A stretch of DNA of 64,000 nucleotides from Streptomyces rhizoryzae (GTDB lineage: Bacteria > Actinomycetota > Actinomycetes > Streptomycetales > Streptomycetaceae), in contig NZ_JALMUV010000001.1 in assembly GCF_023155275.1 (NCBI RefSeq), positions 62,001 to 126,000 of the forward strand. The letters run 5' to 3'. Of the stretch, positions 37,694-46,583 are shown piece by piece; within the stretch, counting starts at the first letter, position 1; every line of letters begins with the position of its first letter. Below the pieces are notes generated by a model. That model searched no databases. It saw nothing but the letters and a program-made list of their open reading frames with translations, and was not told the DNA's origin. The translations under genes and the position numbers were made by a program.

Positions 37694-38351
37694 GCAGATC
37701 AGGGTGCTCGTCGTGGACGACGAGCCGGTCATCCGGGCCGGGCTGAGCGCCATCCTGGACAGCCAGGCGGACATCACCGTGATGGGCACCGCGGACGACG
37801 GTGAGAGTGCTGTCGAGGCGTGCGCACGGCTGCGGCCGGATGTGCTGCTGATGGACATCCGTATGCCGCGCCGCAACGGTCTGTGGGCACTGGCCGAGCT
37901 TCAGCGCCGTGGACTGACCGGGCCGGAGGGCAGCCGGGTGCTCATGCTGACGACGTTCGACCTGGACGAATACGTCGACGACGCGCTCGCCGCCGGGGCG
38001 TCCGGCTTTCTCCTCAAGAACAGTTCGTACGAGGAGCTGACCGGGGCCGTACGCGCCGCGGCGGCCGGGCACAGAACACTGAGCCCCGCGGTGACCCACC
38101 GGATCATCGAGGGCCATCTCCGTGGCCGGCACCGCCCCAGTGACCATGAGCTGGCGCGGCTGAGGACCCTTACCGAGCGGGAGGCCGACGTGCTGCGTCT
38201 GATCCGCGACGGCCTGAGCAACGCCGAGATCGCCGACCGGCTCGTGGTGAGCCTGCACACGGTGAAGACACACGTCAGCCGTGTGCTCACGAAGACCGGC
38301 TGCCAGAGCAGGGCGCAGGCTGCGGTGCTGGCCAGGAACACCTTGTCCTGA
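37686..38351 (+). CDS. LuxR-type response regulator
   Basis: 221 residues from the GTG at 37686, overlapping the kinase stop by eight bases. Receiver domain: acidic pocket VVDDEP, phosphoacceptor Asp57 in LLMDIRMPRR, Thr in MLTTFD, Lys in FLLKNS. C-terminal LuxR helix-turn-helix: LTEREADVLRLIRDGLSNAE, IADRLVVSLHTVKTHVSRVL. Partner of the upstream kinase. The serine hydrolase lipoprotein 217 bases downstream is a candidate target. Confidence 0.93.
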   Translation: MTEQIRVLVVDDEPVIRAGLSAILDSQADITVMGTADDGESAVEACARLRPDVLLMDIRMPRRNGLWALAELQRRGLTGPEGSRVLMLTTFDLDEYVDDALAAGASGFLLKNSSYEELTGAVRAAAAGHRTLSPAVTHRIIEGHLRGRHRPSDHELARLRTLTEREADVLRLIRDGLSNAEIADRLVVSLHTVKTHVSRVLTKTGCQSRAQAAVLARNTLS

Positions 38352-38568
38352 CCCCGCCCCGGTAGGCGGGACGGCGAGGCGCCGTCTGCCACGGGGTCAT
38401 TCCTTGGAGTGACGCCGTGTCGGAGGGAAGCCCTCCACCGAGCGATGTGCCAGGGGCGCGCCGCTGGCTGAATGGTCGCTGTGCGCGGAGCCTTCAGACG
38501 CCTTCAACGGGGTGAATGCCGGATCCCTCCACGCACGGAGCAACTGCCACGCGCCGAAGGGAATTGCC

Positions 38569-39843
38569 ATGTCCGCACGCACTCCGTCTCGCCGTCACCG
38601 GGTTCTTCGAGGGGCGCTGACTGTGGCGTTGGCCACGTGCCTGGGCGCGGTGCTCGTCGGTTGCTCGGACGACGGGCAAGACGGAGCCGAACCCGCGGCC
38701 GGGCGGGGTACGGCTCGCACGGCTGCCGCCGGACGTTTGAGCGTCCTCGCGCAGCAGGCGGCCGACACCGGTTCCCTGGGGGTCATCGTCCGGATCGACC
38801 GCGGCGACGGGAAGCCTGTCGAGATCGCCCGCCAGGCCGCCTGGACGAAGGACGACCACCGCCTCGCCGTTGGCGACCGGTTCCGGGTCGGGTCCAACAC
38901 CAAGACGCTCACCGCAACGCTCGTCCTGCAACAGGTCGCCCAGAAAAGGATCGGCCTCGACGACACGGTCGAGAAGTGGCTGCCCGGACTGGTCAAGGGC
39001 GGCGCGCGCATCACCGTACGGATGCTGCTCAACCACACCAGCGGCCTGGAAGACTTCCTGCTGACGCCCGAGTTCCTGCCCTCGCTCACCGGTCAGGAGC
39101 AGCGCACATGGAGGCCGGAGGAACTTCTCGCCACCACTCCCGAACAGGACCCGCCGACCGAGCCCGGCGAAAAATACTCTTACAGCAACGCCAATTACGA
39201 GGCCCTCGGGCTGATCTTGGAGAAGGCCACCGGGAGCAGCCTGGCAGCGCTGATCGAGCAGAAGATCACCAAGCCGCTCGGCATGAAGGACTCGTTCCTG
39301 GCCAAGGACGCCGCCTGGCACGCCGGGAAACCTCACGCGACCGGCTACGAACCGGACGCGAAGCGCCTGAAGGCCCTCCTTTCCGGGACCGTGGACCTGC
39401 CCGAGGGCGTCGGATTCGCCGGGCTCGAACGCCCCGGCAACAACGTCGACACCACCGCCATCGACCCCAGCTGGGCGTGGGCGGCAGGCGGTATGGTCTC
39501 CACCGCGCAGGACTGGCAGCGCTTCCTCACCGCGCTCACGTCCGGCCGGTTGCTGCCCGAGGCCCAGATGAAGCAGATGCGCACCACCGTGGACGCCCCC
39601 GAGGAAGGCGGAGGTTACGGGCTGGGCCTGATGAAGGTGGACACACCCTGCGGCACGGTCTGGGGTCACACCGGTGGCCTGCCCGGCTACTCCAGCGAGA
39701 CATACACCGACGCCACCGGCATCCGTAGCGTCGCGGTCTTCACCATCACGAACTTCGGCATCAAGGAAAAGAAGGCCGCGACCGCAAACAAGGCCCTCGT
39801 CGACGCGGCCACCTGTCAGATGCTGGGCAACCCGCAGCCCTAG
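38569..39843 (+). CDS. Serine hydrolase lipoprotein, beta-lactamase/D,D-peptidase fold
   Basis: 424 residues. Lipoprotein signal with lipobox LVGC (Cys32), then a low-complexity linker. The class C beta-lactamase-like domain has the nucleophile motif SNTK (Ser109, Lys112), the second motif YSN (Tyr205) and the HTG motif in WGHTGGLPG. These are the three motifs of D,D-carboxypeptidases such as the Streptomyces R61 enzyme. It probably acts on cell-wall peptides or D-amino-acid esters outside the cell. GAAGGGAA precedes the ATG at 38569. It lies just downstream of a kinase/regulator pair and is a paralogue of the enzyme at 45201-46373. Confidence 0.92.
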   Translation: MSARTPSRRHRVLRGALTVALATCLGAVLVGCSDDGQDGAEPAAGRGTARTAAAGRLSVLAQQAADTGSLGVIVRIDRGDGKPVEIARQAAWTKDDHRLAVGDRFRVGSNTKTLTATLVLQQVAQKRIGLDDTVEKWLPGLVKGGARITVRMLLNHTSGLEDFLLTPEFLPSLTGQEQRTWRPEELLATTPEQDPPTEPGEKYSYSNANYEALGLILEKATGSSLAALIEQKITKPLGMKDSFLAKDAAWHAGKPHATGYEPDAKRLKALLSGTVDLPEGVGFAGLERPGNNVDTTAIDPSWAWAAGGMVSTAQDWQRFLTALTSGRLLPEAQMKQMRTTVDAPEEGGGYGLGLMKVDTPCGTVWGHTGGLPGYSSETYTDATGIRSVAVFTITNFGIKEKKAATANKALVDAATCQMLGNPQP

Positions 39844-39891
39844 AACACGAAGACCGCGTGACGGGCACCGCACCCGGCCCGGGAACGAGCG

Positions 39892-40335
39892 GTGCAGCAC
39901 TGCGGCAAGCGCCAACGCGGTCGTACGTCCCCAGCCGCACCCAATGCCCACGCCCCGGTCCTCAAAAGCCTCGGCCGGGACCGCAACGCGCTTCAGCACT
40001 ACGGCCTGACCCACAACGCCCGCGCCGTGGAGTCCCGTGCCGGGCAGGCGCTGGACTTTCTCGTCCGCTTCCTGAACGAAGCGCTCCTACCGAACCTGGA
40101 CGACCACGCCGGGCGAGAGTTCCCATGGCACCTGCTCAAGGAGATCAACGAGGGCCTGGAGAGCATCCACGTCTACGGCACCGAACGCAGGAAGCGGCTG
40201 CGCGGCACCCTCAAGCCCATGGCGCACCAGCGAGACCACCGTTTCAGCAGGTCAAGGGCCAACAAAAGGCTGTACCACCAGCAGACCAAGAACCTTCTCG
40301 TCTCGTACTCCCCGAAGGCGCTCGGCTTCTTCTAG
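39892..40335 (+). pseudogene. Chimeric frame: unknown protein joined to dehydrogenase tail
   Basis: A 147-codon frame. Its middle reads KSLGRDRNALQHYGLTHNAR, AVESRAGQALDFLVRFLNEA and HLLKEINEGLESIHVYGTER, an alpha-helical protein fragment that I do not recognise; a HEPN-like helical bundle is conceivable. Its last 20 residues, [19 protein letters not shown], are the C-terminus of the aldehyde dehydrogenase at 11793. No ribosome site is evident. The frame records a recombination joining two unrelated sequences, and expression is uncertain. Confidence 0.6.
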
Positions 40336-40426
40336 AAGCCCGAAAAAGGCGCCTGACCAGCGGTTTTGCTGGTCAGGCGCCTTCCGTTCGACTCTCTCGC
40401 AGCAGGACTCGTTTTACGCCCTAACT
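40277..40426 (+). repeat. Repeat A copy 2: dehydrogenase 3' end plus terminator
   Basis: Near-identical to 13258-13408 (the last coding bases of the aldehyde dehydrogenase, its stop, terminator and CTCGTTTTACGCCCTAACT). Identity stops exactly where the IS481-type remnant begins, so the original copy may have been longer. Confidence 0.9.
40346..40383 (+). terminator. Terminator within repeat A copy 2
   Basis: Perfect 16-bp stem (40346-40361 with 40368-40383), loop GGTTTT, same structure as the one at 13328-13365. Confidence 0.85.
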
Positions 40427-40772
40427 GTATTGACCTGCCGGGTTGTTCACACGGCTGATGGGTGGCTTGCCTCCGAGTGCGGTGTGGCACCTGTGATGGT
40501 TGTAGTGGTGCAGGATGGTGTCCAGTGCGGTGGTTCGTTCGTCGTTGCTGGTGTAGGGCCGTAGGCAGGCCCATTCGTCGAGCAGGGTGCGGTTGAAGCG
40601 TTCGACCTTGGCGTTGGTCTGCGGTCGGTAGATGCGCGTGTGCTTGCCGGTCGCGCCGAGGTCTGCAAGCGCCCCATCTCGGCGGCGACGTGCGCGATGG
40701 GGCGGCCGAACGGACGCGCTCGACCAGCAGCCGCCTGCCGTGAACAGTCAGCCGGGCATTACGGTGGGACAC
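40421..40772 (-). pseudogene. IS481-family transposase, internally deleted
   Basis: Minus strand begins with GTG at 40772: SHRNARLTVHGRRLLVERVR, the IS481-family start. After about 35 residues and a frame change it jumps to GKHTRIYRPQTNAKVERFNR, TLLDEWACLRPYTSNDERTT and LHHYNHHRCHTALGGKPPIS, the end of the integrase-like core with the catalytic glutamate (VERFNR). The two earlier catalytic aspartates are lost. Confidence 0.85.
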
Positions 40773-40873
40773 GAAGACCTCCGTGCGGTGCAGTCCTCGA
40801 CACCTCCACCACACCGGAGGTCTTCGCCATGATCAACCCCGACAAGCGTCAACAACGCTCGTGATCAATACAG
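40425..40873. mobile_element. IS481-type element remnant
   Basis: About 450 bases with ends CTGTATTGA (40425-40433) and TCAATACAG (40865-40873), exact inverted repeats. Flanks are CTAA on the left and CTAG on the right, so CTA may be the duplicated target. An internal hairpin, GAAGACCTCCG (40773-40783) with its complement at 40815-40825, could shield the element from outside transcription. The right end abuts the stop codon of the peptidase gene. Confidence 0.75.
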
Positions 40874-42406
40874 CTAGCCGCCGCAGGTCAGGTCCTTCGC
40901 GGGCAGCCGGCCCGTGGTCAGGTACCGCGTGACGCCGGCATCCGCACAGGACGGGCCCGCGACCACCACGCCGTGCCCCTCACCGCCGGCCACCGTGACC
41001 ATGCGCGCACCGTGCAGCGCCCGCCGCATGCCCTGCGCCATGGCCAGTGTCGCCTGCGGGTCCCACTGGTTCTGCACGATCAGCGCGTCGACGTCGTTGT
41101 TCACCACGGTGGCCGGCTCGCTTCCCGCCGACTTCCAGAACGCGCACGGTTGGATGTTGGCCCCCAGGTCGCCCGCCAGCGGGTACTTGGCCCGGTCCCG
41201 GATCACGTCCTGGTGGTACTGCTCGGGGTTGCGCGGCCAGCTGCGAGTGTCGCCGCAGAAGACGGCCCACACGACGGCGGACATGTTGTCCGCCGGAACG
41301 TCCGCGGCGAACGTCCCCGCCCTCGTGTCGGCGGCCCGTACCGGCGCGGAGTCGGACATCGCCGACGCGGTCGGCGTGGTCGGCGCGGGCGGTCCGCCCG
41401 CGGCCGCGGTCCTCAACGCGACGATCCAGGGGGTGACGGTCTCCACGTGGACGAACGCACCGTACTGCGCACGGATGTCGCCGCCGCTGAGCGTCCCGCC
41501 CTCGGTCGGGACGGGCGTGCGGTCGGCGCGGGCGACGAGCTCCCCGTACGTCTTACGGACCGCGGCCGGAGTCGGCCCCAACCCGTACGTGGCGTTGCGC
41601 GCGGCGGCCCACTCGGTCCACCGGGTGAAGGCGAGTTCGGCCCCCGCCGACCAGCCCCGGAACAGCCCTCGCCACACGAGTGTCGGGTCGAGCGCGCTGT
41701 CGAGCACGAACCGGTCCGAACGCCGGGGGAACATCTGCGTGTAGACGGCCCCCAGGTACGTGCCGTACGAGTGCCCGAAGTAGGAGATCTTCTTCTCTCC
41801 CAGTGCCGCCCGGACGACGTCCATGTCCCGTGCCGTGTTGCGGGTGGTGATGTGCGGCAGCACGTCCCCCGCCTTGGCCCAGCACTTGTCGGCCACCGTC
41901 CGGGCCCGGGCCACGTCGGTCGCGAACGTCCGTGCGCTGTAGGGGTGCTGGACGGTCTGTTCGTCGGCCGTCAGGTCGCAGCCGATCGGCGAGCTCTGCC
42001 CGACCCCGCGCGGGTCGAAGCCGATCAGGTCGAACCGCTCGCGTACCTCCGCCGGCAGCAGCGGCTGCATCTCCACGGGCATGGTGAGACCCGGACCGCC
42101 CGGGCCTCCGGGATTCATCAGCAGCACGCCATGCCGCTCTTTCGCACTGCCCGCCTTGATCCGCGATATCGCGAGGTCGATCTTCCGGCCCCCGGGGTCG
42201 CTGTAGTCCAGCGGCACCTTGGCCTTTGCGCACTCGAACGCCTCCGGCCGGCTCGAATCGCAGCGCTCCCAACGGAGTTTCTGCTGCGCGTACTGCTGGA
42301 GCGGATCCCCCGCCGCGAACGCCGTCACAGGGGTGAGCGCTGCCATCACGGTTGTCACCGCGCCGACCGTCAGCACGGACGTCGTCCGTCTGCCTCGTAG
42401 AGCCAT
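40874..42406 (-). CDS. Secreted tripeptidyl-aminopeptidase-like alpha/beta hydrolase
   Basis: 510 residues. N-terminal signal peptide (SVLTVGAVTTVMAALTPVTA, cleavage near AFAAG). Alpha/beta hydrolase fold with the oxyanion region LLMNPGGPGGPG and nucleophile motif YFGHSYGTYLG (Ser213). A TAP-like C-terminal domain carries LIVQNQWDPQATLAMAQG (acid) and GGEGHGVV (His). It matches the secreted mycelium-associated proteinases of Streptomyces (SlpD/SlpE, Tap). It would trim N-terminal di- or tripeptides outside the cell. AGAGGA lies before the ATG at 42406. Confidence 0.93.
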   Translation of the reverse strand: MALRGRRTTSVLTVGAVTTVMAALTPVTAFAAGDPLQQYAQQKLRWERCDSSRPEAFECAKAKVPLDYSDPGGRKIDLAISRIKAGSAKERHGVLLMNPGGPGGPGLTMPVEMQPLLPAEVRERFDLIGFDPRGVGQSSPIGCDLTADEQTVQHPYSARTFATDVARARTVADKCWAKAGDVLPHITTRNTARDMDVVRAALGEKKISYFGHSYGTYLGAVYTQMFPRRSDRFVLDSALDPTLVWRGLFRGWSAGAELAFTRWTEWAAARNATYGLGPTPAAVRKTYGELVARADRTPVPTEGGTLSGGDIRAQYGAFVHVETVTPWIVALRTAAAGGPPAPTTPTASAMSDSAPVRAADTRAGTFAADVPADNMSAVVWAVFCGDTRSWPRNPEQYHQDVIRDRAKYPLAGDLGANIQPCAFWKSAGSEPATVVNNDVDALIVQNQWDPQATLAMAQGMRRALHGARMVTVAGGEGHGVVVAGPSCADAGVTRYLTTGRLPAKDLTCGG

Positions 42407-42599
42407 GCCAGTCCTCTGTACAGGAATGAGTGTCTCGGGTCGCCTCCAGTCTCTGTTCCGCCCCACACGTACCCGTACGGCGCGGGGATGGGCTCGTGAT
42501 CCATCCTGTGGCGTACGACGACGCACCGACGTCCTACTGGAGTCCTGCTCCTTGTCGTTCATCAGTCAGGGTGGGAAGCCGATCGGCCACCTACCGGCA

Positions 42600-42960
42600 G
42601 TCACGCCGTGGACACCCCGGCCCGCAGCACCGCGGTGGCACAGGCGGCCGCGGCGCCGACGGCACGGCCGATCGCCGTATCGCCGGCGCCGGGCCAGGAG
42701 CGGGTGGGCGGTTGCCTCGTTCCGGCCTCCGCCGGGGGTGAGGGCGCCGACCCTGTTGCGCATCACACCGACCGGGCTGGCGCATCCCCGCCGCGCTGAC
42801 CCTCGGCGTCATCCTCGTCGCGGCCCCCCCCGCATCCGCCCCTACGTCATCACGGTCGGTGTGCTGTGGCACGCCTGCATCGCCGCCGCCGTCCAGGCCC
42901 TCGGTCACCACCGGCCCAGTGACGTGCTGGGGTCCACACTGCCGGCGCAGCCCTGCTCTG
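42600..42960 (+). pseudogene. Possible decayed PAP2-type membrane phosphatase
   Basis: Plus-strand pieces in different frames read WRIPAALTLGVILVA, then VITVGVLWHACIAAAVQALG and HHRPSDVLGSTL. The last resembles the third PAP2 phosphatase motif (H-x-x-x-D in a membrane setting). Several frameshifts, including one at a run of C near 42826, separate the pieces. The evidence is weak; no motif 1 or 2 is seen. The rest of 42407-43137 holds no gene. Confidence 0.35.
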
Positions 42961-43137
42961 GTACAGCGCAACGGGGAGGCCCGCACACATCGCACGCCGC
43001 ACACGCCCCACACTGGCCTCGCAGTCCTAGTAGGACCGTGGTCCTGCTCCGCCTCCCGGCGTCGGTCGCGGGGACCACGTTCGGGCTGGTGGGCCGCTGC
43101 GAGAATGGGCGCGTCAGCGCTGATCACGGGAGGACAG

Positions 43138-44436
43138 ATGGACGGGCGTCAGCGCCCTGGGGCGGCCGCGCCTACCGACGGCCCGCCCAGGGATGGCACG
43201 GGGGGCGACGGCCGGGCGGCCCAGATCGGCGCCCAGGAGCGGGAGGGCGGCTGGAGCCACCGACTGCCGTGGACCCAGACCGATGCCCTGGTGGCGATCG
43301 GCGCCAGCACCCTCGACCTGCTCGCCTACCTGCTGCGCGGACAGATGCCCGGCGCGGGCGGCATCACTGTGGCGGGCATCGTCCTCGTCGTCCTGTCCGG
43401 CCTGCCGCTGCTCGCTCGGCGCAGCCGTCCGCTGCCGGCGCTGGCCGCCGCCTTGGTACTCCAGGTGGCGATCGACCTGTCCGCCCCGGCCGGCATCCGC
43501 TTCGGCGCGGTCCTCGCCGTCGCCGTGTACTCGGTCGGCCACCGCCGCACCATAGCGGTCACCGCGGCCGCCGGCGCGGCCACGGCGGTTGCCGTCGCGG
43601 CCACGGCGCTGAGCCAGGACCCCTTCCACGCGCCGTCCTGGAAGGTGCTCGCCGCCGTGCCGTTCTCCGCGGCCCTGATCGGTGGCACCGGCCTCGCCGT
43701 CGCGCGCTGGCAGCGCGAGGTGGCGGCCAACCGCCAACTGATGGCCGACCGCGCGGTGGCCGCAGAACGCCGCCGCATCGCACGGGAGTTGCACGACATC
43801 GTGGCCCACCACATCACCACCATGCAGCTGATGTCCGGCGGCGCCCGGGCCAACCTCGGCAAACCGGAGGTGGTCCAAGACGCCCTGGTCACCCTGGAGT
43901 CCTCGGGCCGACTCGCGCTGCGCGAGATGCGCCAGCTGCTGAACGTCCTGCGGGCCGGCGACGAAGGCGACGCCGCCCCCTCGTCGCCCCAGCCCGGAGC
44001 GGAGGACCTCGACCGGCTGGTGGACGAGTCCTGCCTGGCCGGACTGCCCACCGAGTTCACCGTCGACGGGCCCCGGCGCCCGCTGCCGCCGACCGTCGGC
44101 CTGACCGTGTTCCGAATCGTCCAAGAGAGCCTGACCAACGCCCGCAAGTACGCCGGCCCCGCCCGGGCGTTTGTCCGCCTGGTGTACCACCCGGACCGGG
44201 TCACCGTGGAGGTGCGGGACGACGGCCCAGGCGCGCCCCCGCCGGAGCGTCTGCCGGGTGCGGCGGGCCGGGCCGGGTACGGCCTGATCGGCATGCGCGA
44301 GCGCGTCGCCCTGCACGGCGGCACCCTGGCAACCGGCCCGCGGCCGAGCGGCGGCTTCACCGTGCTGGCCGAACTGCCGCTGCACTCCGACGAATCGGCC
44401 GACGCGGCCGTCCAGCACGGGGAGGCGACCCGATGA
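43138..44436 (+). CDS. Histidine kinase, NarL-type pair (HisKA_3)
   Basis: 432 residues. A hydrophilic N-terminus of about 45 residues, then four or five membrane helices to about residue 190. Dimerisation box ERRRIARELHDIVAHHI with phosphoacceptor His219. ATP domain: VFRIVQESLTNARKYA (N box) and GYGLIGMRERVALHGG (G box). GGGAGGACAG precedes the ATG at 43138. It is translationally coupled to the next regulator through an ATGA overlap. It is a second, more distant relative of the kinase at 36503. Confidence 0.93.
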   Translation: MDGRQRPGAAAPTDGPPRDGTGGDGRAAQIGAQEREGGWSHRLPWTQTDALVAIGASTLDLLAYLLRGQMPGAGGITVAGIVLVVLSGLPLLARRSRPLPALAAALVLQVAIDLSAPAGIRFGAVLAVAVYSVGHRRTIAVTAAAGAATAVAVAATALSQDPFHAPSWKVLAAVPFSAALIGGTGLAVARWQREVAANRQLMADRAVAAERRRIARELHDIVAHHITTMQLMSGGARANLGKPEVVQDALVTLESSGRLALREMRQLLNVLRAGDEGDAAPSSPQPGAEDLDRLVDESCLAGLPTEFTVDGPRRPLPPTVGLTVFRIVQESLTNARKYAGPARAFVRLVYHPDRVTVEVRDDGPGAPPPERLPGAAGRAGYGLIGMRERVALHGGTLATGPRPSGGFTVLAELPLHSDESADAAVQHGEATR

Positions 44437-45149
44437 CCCTCGGCACCAACAGCACCAACGGCACCGACCTCGCCGTGGCGATCAAGGTGCTCATCGTGGA
44501 CGACCAGCCTCTGGTGAGGCGTGGCCTGTCGCTGATCCTCTCGCCCGACCCGGCCTTCCAGGTCCTCGGCGAGGCCGAGGACGGCAAACAGGCCGTCGCC
44601 GCCGCCCTGCAACTGCGCCCCGACGTCGTGGTGATGGACATCCGGATGCCCGTCCTGGACGGCGTCGGCGCGACGCAGGAGCTGACCCGCGTCCTGCCCG
44701 ACTGCCGGGTGCTCGCCCTGAGCACCTTCGACATGGACGAATACGTCGTGGCCGCGCTGCGCGCCGGCGCCCACGGGTTCCTGCCCAAGGACGTCTCCCC
44801 CGAGGAGCTGAGCACGGCGATCCGGACCGTGCACGCCGGGGAGGCGGCGGTCGCTCCGCGTCTGCTCACCCGCCTGATCTCCACCTACGTCCGGGCGCCC
44901 GCCCCCGCCGCGGCCCCGCCGTCAGCCGTCGGCGGCAACGCCGAGCTGACGCCCCGGGAGGTCGAGGTGTGGCGGCTGATGGCCACCGGCCTGGACAACA
45001 CGGCGATCGCGCTGGCCATGGACATCAGCCAGTCAACCGTCAAGAACCACATCACCAGCATCTTCGGCAAGCTCGACGTCCGCGACCGCGCCCAGGCCGT
45101 CATCGCCGCCTACGAAACCGGCCTGGTCACCGCCCGTGCAGGGCAGTGA
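44433..45149 (+). CDS. LuxR-type response regulator
   Basis: 238 residues. Receiver pocket IVDDQP, phosphoacceptor Asp69 in VVMDIRMPVLDG, conserved Ser/Thr in ALSTFDMDEY and Lys in FLPKDVSPEEL. An Ala/Pro linker leads to the LuxR domain LTPREVEVWRLMATGLDNTA, IALAMDISQSTVKNHITSIF. The ATG overlaps the kinase stop (ATGA). A hairpin follows, then a convergent serine hydrolase. Confidence 0.94.
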   Translation: MTLGTNSTNGTDLAVAIKVLIVDDQPLVRRGLSLILSPDPAFQVLGEAEDGKQAVAAALQLRPDVVVMDIRMPVLDGVGATQELTRVLPDCRVLALSTFDMDEYVVAALRAGAHGFLPKDVSPEELSTAIRTVHAGEAAVAPRLLTRLISTYVRAPAPAAAPPSAVGGNAELTPREVEVWRLMATGLDNTAIALAMDISQSTVKNHITSIFGKLDVRDRAQAVIAAYETGLVTARAGQ

Positions 45150-45170
45150 CCAGGCCGGCAAGAGCGCCTG

Positions 45171-45196
45171 GCCGCACGGCTGAACTCCCGTGCGGC
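45171..45196. terminator. Bidirectional terminator
   Basis: 9-bp perfect stem GCCGCACGG (45171-45179) with CCGTGCGGC (45188-45196), loop of eight bases, between the convergent response regulator and serine hydrolase genes. Confidence 0.8.
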
Positions 45197-45200
45197 GGCG

Positions 45201-46373
45201 TTACTTGGCGCAGAGGGTCTTGTCCGCCAACGCCTGGACGCGTTGGTCGGCCTTCGGGTCGGTCGACAGGGCGGTGACGGCGATGCTGGTGGCGCGGCCG
45301 TCCTCGGTCACCCTGGGGTAGGTGTAGAAGCCCGGGATCTTGCCGCCGTGCCCCCAGGCCACCTTGCCGCAGCTCAGCTGCGTCCGTATCAGTCCGAGCC
45401 CGTACGCCTCGGTGGGCGCCCCGGGGCGGTCCGGCATCCGGACCGTGGTCTTCATCTGTGCCAGCTGGGCGGGCTTCAGCAGCCGACCGCCCAGCAGGGC
45501 CGAGAAGAACCGGTTCAGGTCGCTCGGCGAGGTGACCAGCGACCCGGCGGCCCAGCCCCAGGACGGGTCCAACTCGGTGACGTCGTTCATCGCCCCGCCC
45601 GGCCCGCTCGCGTGGTAGCCCCGAGGGTGGGCACCCTGGATCTCCTCTTCGCCTTCGGCCGGGACGTAGGTGTGGCGCAGTCCGAGGGGCTCGACCACCC
45701 GCTTCGACACCTGCTCGGCGAACGGACGGCCGGTGACCCGCTCGATCAGCAGTCCGGCCACGATGTAGTTGGTGTTGCTGTACGACCATTTCGCCCCGGG
45801 GGCGAACAGCGCCTTGTGGGCGAAGGCAACGTCGAGCAGGTCGCGCGGCTGGTAGTAGCGGTGGCGGTCCTCGCCGAACGGGTCGGCGGAGAGGAACTCG
45901 GTGTAGTTGGGCAACCCGCTGGTGTGCCGCAGCAGCTGGCGCACCGTGATCTTCCGGCCGTCGATGCCCTCACCGCGCACCAGCCCGGGCAGGTAGCGCT
46001 CGATGGGGGCGTCCAGCTCGACCTTGCCCTCGGCGACCAACTGCAACACGACCACGGCGGTAAACGTCTTGGTGTTGCTGCCCGCCCGCACCCGGCCGTC
46101 CACCGGCACCTTGGCCTTGGTCCGCAGGTCGCCGACGCCCGCGGTGTAGTTGTGGACCTGTCCGTCCTGGTTGGTCGTCGAGGCCAGCGCGGCCGGGTAC
46201 CCGTCGTCCTTGATCAGCTGCTCCAGCCCGGCCCGCACCCCGTCCTTCGGCCCGGCGGACGGCGCCGCCGAGGCGGGCACGGCCCCGGCCACACCGACCA
46301 CGGTGGCTGCCGCGAGCAGCCCCACGAGCGGACGCCACGTGCTACGGAGTCTGCGCAACTGACGATCGGACAT
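45201..46373 (-). CDS. Secreted serine hydrolase, beta-lactamase/D,D-peptidase fold
   Basis: 390 residues. Signal peptide (RPLVGLLAAATVVGVAGAVP, cleavage after ASA). Catalytic motifs: SNTK (Ser99, Lys102), YSN (Tyr198) and HGG in WGHGGKIPGF. It shares the RAGSNTKTFTA, LLRHTSGLPNY and WSYSNTNY blocks with the lipoprotein at 38569, from which it differs by being freely secreted. Probable D,D-carboxypeptidase or esterase of the R61 type. AAGGAG precedes the ATG at 46373. It is convergent with the second two-component pair. Confidence 0.93.
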   Translation of the reverse strand: MSDRQLRRLRSTWRPLVGLLAAATVVGVAGAVPASAAPSAGPKDGVRAGLEQLIKDDGYPAALASTTNQDGQVHNYTAGVGDLRTKAKVPVDGRVRAGSNTKTFTAVVVLQLVAEGKVELDAPIERYLPGLVRGEGIDGRKITVRQLLRHTSGLPNYTEFLSADPFGEDRHRYYQPRDLLDVAFAHKALFAPGAKWSYSNTNYIVAGLLIERVTGRPFAEQVSKRVVEPLGLRHTYVPAEGEEEIQGAHPRGYHASGPGGAMNDVTELDPSWGWAAGSLVTSPSDLNRFFSALLGGRLLKPAQLAQMKTTVRMPDRPGAPTEAYGLGLIRTQLSCGKVAWGHGGKIPGFYTYPRVTEDGRATSIAVTALSTDPKADQRVQALADKTLCAK

Positions 46374-46560
46374 ACAAAGCTCCTTGGGTACCGCGCCACG
46401 AGGGCATGAGGGAAGCAAAATCGAGGTGCCGGCGGCCCGGTCACGGTGTCCGCCCGGTCACACTCCCACCCTAAAAATCGCCCCCGCCCCTGACATCGCC
46501 CACCCGCACGAGGACCCCACTCCCACCCCGCCGCCCCCCTGGTCCCCCACTCCCCGCCCC

Positions 46561-46583
46561 ATCACCCGAGACTCTCGGGTGAT
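46561..46583. promoter_or_regulatory. 23-bp perfect palindrome
   Basis: ATCACCCGAGA (46561-46571) and its exact complement TCTCGGGTGAT (46573-46583) around a single C. It lies about 190 bases upstream of the serine hydrolase start and immediately before a plus-strand frame. TTGACT near 46626 could be a -35 element. The operator-like symmetry is striking but the binding protein is unknown. Confidence 0.6.
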
